Shown here piece after piece: positions 60,130-64,000 of a DNA stretch of 64,000 bases (its first letter is position 1; the number at the start of each line of letters is the position of its first letter). The stretch comes from Ligustrum vulgare. Lineage: Eukaryota; Streptophyta; Magnoliopsida; Lamiales; Oleaceae. The stretch covers positions 6,093,501 through 6,157,500 of the forward strand of contig OY743189.1 of NCBI GenBank assembly GCA_963555705.1, in the 5' to 3' direction. The position numbers were made by a program, and so were the translations under genes. A model generated the notes under the pieces. The model searched no databases. It saw only the letters and a list, made by a program, of their open reading frames with translations, and was not told the origin of the DNA.

Positions 60130-61920
60130 ATGGCCAGAAGCAAACAAGCCGAAAGGAGAAGAGTCATCAGAGGCGGCGGAGCATCGTCTGCACCAAACTC
60201 ATCTGAGATGGGAACTCCAAGCGCCAGGGCCATTGTACCTGCACCGCCCTCCGGCACCAGCCCAACGCTGACCTCGCTCTCTACCGCCAGTACTACTCCA
60301 ACACCTGCTCTTCTCATGGCCCAAATAGGCCGGAGCACGCCTATTATTCCACAAACCATGAGCGTAAATTTGGCACCCATCTCAGGTAATCATGGCCAAA
60401 GTCATCTTTCTCCCTTGGATATTCGCAGTGAGGTGCAGGGAGCAAGTAAACTTGTAACTAAGAAAAGGGAAAATGATGTGAAAGTTGTGGAAGAAGAAGG
60501 TAGCGAAGAATCTGGTGAAACAGAATCTGGTGATGAAAAGGAAAAACCAGAGGAGCAGGAAGAGTCTGGGGAGGATGAAAAATCTGAGGAAGACAAGGAA
60601 GCAGAAGAATCTGGGGATGAAGCACCACCAGAAGAGTCAGAGAAATCTGAGGATGTAGATGAGTTTGAGCAATCAGAAGAGGAGACTGAGAAAGAGGTTG
60701 TAATCCCAGACAGAAAGGGAAAATAGAAGGCAGAAGTCACTGTAAGTTCGAAGAAGAAAAAGGGTGACACAGCTACGGGTCCAGTGAGATCCAAATTTGA
60801 TATATCTTCATTCGTCTGCACCCCCATGCAGACTGCTAGAGGTATGTTTACTCCATTTAATTTTAAATTTTGGTCATCTGAGGCATACTCTGATTTCCAA
60901 AAGGACATTTTGGGTAAACGGCTACATTATGAATCTAGAGTGACTGTAGGAGAATTTGATGATTTTGAAATAGATGATATTGTGCCACATTTTGGGTTGA
61001 AGAAGTTGACTGAATGTAAGGGGGAGATCAATGAGACCCTGGTCAAGGAATTTTATGCCAATATCCCTATTGACTATAACTCCAAAAAATGTCTTTTTAC
61101 CACTTCATTATTTGTTAGGGGACAATTAATTAAGATTTCTGCAAAAGAACTTAGAAAGTGGTTAGGATTGAATGAGGATGTGGCTAATGAGGATGAATCC
61201 ATGGAAGCCACTAATGATGAAATTGCAATGGAGTTGTCAGGGGGTAAAATAATGTGGCCGGTTAAGGGGTTAAAACAATTGCCTAGGTCGGAGATGTCCA
61301 AGAAATACCAAATTCTTCACAAAATTGTAAAGGAAAATTTTGACCAACTCATCCATGACTCAAGCTTTAAGAGAGAGTCTTCCAGAACCTTGTTTCTCCT
61401 TGGGACTAAACGAAACATAGCCCTTGCTGCACGAATCTGGAACTCAATCACTGGTAGAGTCTCGGGGAGTGGCCTTCGACAGGGGAATACTTATCTATTG
61501 GTTTACCCTTAGATTATTTCACAGTTTCTGAGTGATCATGGTGTCCAGACGCTGGAAGATGATCTGGTGATCACCCCCAAAGTGCTGAACAAGGCCAGAT
61601 GCAGAAAAACTCTGGAGGGACAGATCGCTCCCAGGAAACAGGTTGTGGATAAGGCTGCTGGGACTCAGGATACAGCTGGTACAGATGTCCAGATAGACCA
61701 GCTGGAAGCGGAGAATGTTGGGTTGAAAGCAGACATATCTAACCTCAGTGTGCGTGTCAAACGTCTTGAAGACATGCTAGATCAGCTGCTTGGAGGGTCT
61801 TCGACAGATGTGGCTCCAGTGGAAGCCAAGGAAAAGAGGCGGTTGCTCCCAAAAAACTCCCTGCCTCAAAGAAGCAAAAGAAGACCTGAGCCTGATCTCC
61901 ACCCTGCCAGTTCCATCTGA
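60130..61920 (+). pseudogene. env-position third ORF of SIRE-like element, two stops
   Basis: One frame of 597 codons broken only by TAG at 60724 and TAG at 61510. N-terminus: basic (ARSKQAERRRV), then a Pro/Ser/Thr-rich stretch to about residue 90, then a strongly acidic stretch dominated by Glu/Ser (about 115-195). The middle part (FTPFNFKFWS, VKEFYANIPID, FVRGQLIKISAKELRKWLGL) resembles a plant retroelement-associated domain often labelled putative plant transposon protein. The end has a leucine-heptad coiled coil (IDQLEAENVGLKADISNLSV). I see no clear signal peptide or membrane segment, so calling it an envelope protein rests on position only. Sirevirus third ORFs of similar size, with proline-rich and coiled-coil parts, are known. 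Confidence 0.65.
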
Positions 61921-62030
61921 TCATTTTCAGTACTTTTGAAACAGTTTTCTTATGTTTTGTCTTAAAACTGCTGTTCTTATGATCGGATTTAGGTTGTGGA
62001 TTTTTGCATGCAGGTTTTGTGAACCATATG

Positions 62031-63557
62031 TGATTATTGTCTAATTTTACATATTTTAGATAGTTAAATGAATAAAAAAATTGCGATTTTGGAATATGAA
62101 TTATATTATTTAGAGCAAAAATCATAAAAGATTTCATTTTAATTCTTAAACTCTAAATTAATTTTATTTGCTAATAATTTCATTTATTTAATTGCAGGTA
62201 CATTTTGGACAATTTTAACTCAAAAACCCCTAGCGTGATTGACCTGAAAAAGCCAAAAATGAATAAATCCACACTCAAATGTCGCTCCAACCCATATGCA
62301 TTCAACAACCCAAAATCAATTCTCCAGCCCAACCCTCGACCTCTCCTATATACACACAGCACATTGGACAGCCCACTTCACCTCTCACGCATTCTGTCTC
62401 TTTCTCTACAATACTTCCATCCGCAACCAAGTACTCCCTCACAAAACCAGGAAGCCGACCTTCTCCCTCTTTGCCTCATCATCAACCACCGGCCACACCA
62501 GCACGAGGCAGCGCTGGCTATTTGCTCTCCTTCGACTTCAGCCAAAAAAACACAGCCCCTGCTCACTCTCTCTCTTTCACTCTCGGTGTGATCTCTACAA
62601 TAAAACCACCCGCAACTCCTCTCTGTCCTCACCTCCAACCTCCAACTGGAACGCAGCCACAACCGCTCTCCTTCACCGTCTTCTAGCAGCAGCCGCCACT
62701 TCCCAGCCCTAACCTTCAAAAGCTGAAGGCAGCAGTTCCCCCTCACCAGTACTCCGTTCACTCGACACACAACTCTCGGACTTAGAGAACCACTCGAAAG
62801 CAGTTTGAACCGCTCTTTACAACTCAGAAGCAACCTCAGCCCCACAGCTGCAGCCCTCAGTTTTGGATCACTTTGTCAATTTTCTTATTGCTCTTTTACT
62901 TATTTTTTTTTTGTTGTTCAATTGTTAGTTTCAATAAATTCAGATTATTGATATTAGTTGTTTTTAGATATTTTTAGTTATTGAATTTTCATTTTCAAAC
63001 TTGAATTTCGTTTTCTAGTAATGATATTTGTTTGTTTGAATTTTATTTTGGTCAATTCAATTATGTTCGGCTAAGTTATATTTGAGGGGAGTTATTCTTA
63101 GCTTCAATGGGTACGTTTAATTTCTTATGGATGAATTCTTGTTATTGATAAGAGTTTATAAATTGTTTTAAGTTTTCAAATTATTTTACTTGGATGAATG
63201 TCGTTGATGTGGTATGTATTAAATATGCACACAACATGCTCGACTAAATGCCATAAAATAAATTGATTAATTTTCTTACTAATATGTTTAAATCTTATCG
63301 TTATCAAGAAATTCACACTAATCTTATTTGAAAAGCCCAGTTGATAGCGAATGAATAACTCCACTTGAATTCCCTTTCATTGCAATTTAATTATATTCTC
63401 TCCAAATTCATTTTAGCAAAATTGAAATCATAGTTTAAAACTTGAATTTAACAAATATTATTATACCAATAAAATCCCTAGAAAGAATAACCCTAGATTA
63501 TTGCTAGGCTATAACTTGACCCATTTATACTTGGAGGGTAGATTTTACATCGAGTCA
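62031..63557 (+). repeat. probable 5' LTR of Athila-like element
   Basis: About 1.5 kb. CTATATACAC box near 62346, followed by a C-rich low-complexity leader (62290-62880). Overlapping open frames here look like composition artefacts. Start boundary inferred. Confidence 0.5.
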
Positions 63558-63563
63558 AGTTTT

Positions 63564-63581
63564 TGGTGCCGTTGCCGGGGA
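63564..63581 (+). other. primer-binding site (tRNA-Asp type)
   Basis: TGGTGCCGTTGCCGGGGA, one base different from the standard Athila primer site. Different primer tRNA from the other LTR elements here. Confidence 0.9.
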
Positions 63582-63761
63582 TTATTTTGGTGTTGATTGG
63601 TTTTTGCTGAATTCTTTTTATTTTATTATTTTTTTTTTCTCTACTACTATTTTTGATATTGTTCTTTGTTTATGTCCGTTTGGTTTCGAGATAATTCTAA
63701 GCGATTAGTAAGATTGAAACCCACTAACTAATTTTTAATTCTTGAAAATCAACAGGTAGAA

Positions 63762-64000
63762 ATGGTAAATAATGCAGATCCAGATGAGGTTCCAGTCGTT
63801 TGAAGTCTTAGAGATTACATTTTTCCAACGATGGCAAGTACTCCATCATGCATAGTGATTCCAGCAAATGCAGCGGTCTTCAACTTTAAACCAGGAATGA
63901 TTGATCATCTACCACACTTCCATGGGATGCCATCAAAGAGTCCTTATCACCATATCCAGGAATTCAAAGGGGTTTGTTTTACTTTTCTTGAAAGAAATTG
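63762..64000 (+). pseudogene. start of Athila-like gag, one stop, truncated by window end
   Basis: ATG at 63762 (MVNNADPDEVPVV), TGA at 63801-63803, then the same frame stays open to the end with SLRDYIFPT, FNFKPGMIDHLPHFHGM and HHIQEFKGVC, which is the start of the Athila gag core. Function lost or start shifted to the ATG at about 63831. Confidence 0.75.

Larger units (their letters stand above)
53224..62030 (+). mobile_element. SIRE-like Ty1/copia retrotransposon, decayed, 3' LTR not seen
   Basis: Order: 5' LTR end, iMet primer site, gag with two zinc knuckles, protease, integrase, RT, RNase H, a 1.25-kb spacer and a third ORF in the env position. This layout is characteristic of Sirevirus-type copia elements. 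It carries at least four in-frame stops in gag-pol, two in ORF3 and several frameshifts. No 3' LTR was found before the Athila-like element, which probably inserted between ORF3 and that LTR or replaced it. Confidence 0.85.
62031..64000 (+). mobile_element. Athila-like Ty3/gypsy element, 5' part, runs off the window
   Basis: Identified by the tRNA-Asp-type primer site at 63564-63581 and an Athila-like gag start. Upstream LTR ends about 63557 (GAGTCA). The LTR start is uncertain: TGATTATTG at 62031 is a candidate, and without the 3' end no duplication can be checked. It probably interrupts the SIRE-like element. Confidence 0.75.

Noticed and set aside
62205..62845. Overlapping frames of 128-155 codons on both strands
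   Set aside because: They lie in a C-rich LTR leader, overlap in four frames and lack any motif.

Overview
The window is nuclear DNA of a flowering plant, probably a eudicot. The evidence is one five-exon plant gene with GT-AG introns, plant LTR retrotransposons of several lineages (CRM-like, Tat-like and Athila-like Ty3/gypsy; SIRE-like Ty1/copia), a plant L1-type LINE relic, a tRNA-derived SINE, hAT-like and MITE elements and AT-rich spacers. No bacterial, organellar or free viral gene is visible. Apart from the gene at about 34.3-40.3 kb, nearly everything recognisable is transposable-element DNA, much of it nested and decayed. All coordinates were read by eye without alignment software.

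Left part (1-14 kb): an old Tat-like pol remnant on the minus strand is split by two clean insertions. One is a nearly complete CRM-like element (839-7766, target-site duplication AGACC). The other is a 2.7-kb solo LTR (8103-10820, duplication GTAAC). Removing both restores a continuous integrase reading order. An Athila-like gag fragment and a patch of repeated palindromes follow.

Middle (14-34 kb): a 0.6-kb foldback repeat, then a multi-kilobase inverted arrangement. A C-rich array (15.5-17.4 kb) mirrors a G-rich array (22.7-24.1 kb), with GTCACA/TGTGAC word arrays meeting at about 21.80 kb. A 3.8-kb non-autonomous LTR element (17672-21495, duplication CCACC) sits inside the left arm. Its LTR ends and repeated palindromes match those of the CRM-like element, so it may be that element's dependent partner. 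Helitron-like ends at 14853 and 27397 could enclose the whole structure. Two hAT-like elements with 8-bp duplications, a SINE and AT-rich sequence follow.

Gene island (34.3-40.3 kb): a NARROW LEAF 1-like trypsin-fold protein of 601 residues on the plus strand, with an intact His/Asp/Ser triad. Two MITEs lie in intron 3. Beyond it are a third hAT-like element and a decayed LINE (minus strand).

Right part (46.9-64 kb): a SIRE-like copia element (plus strand) with gag, pol and a third env-position ORF. Its 5' LTR is split by a gag-only copia element on the minus strand (47469-53218, duplication AAAAG). The window ends in the 5' LTR, tRNA-Asp-type primer site and gag start of an Athila-like element.

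The most unusual recurring pattern is that at least three, perhaps four, unrelated LTR families each carry their own short CG-centred palindromic word, repeated several times within a few hundred bases.
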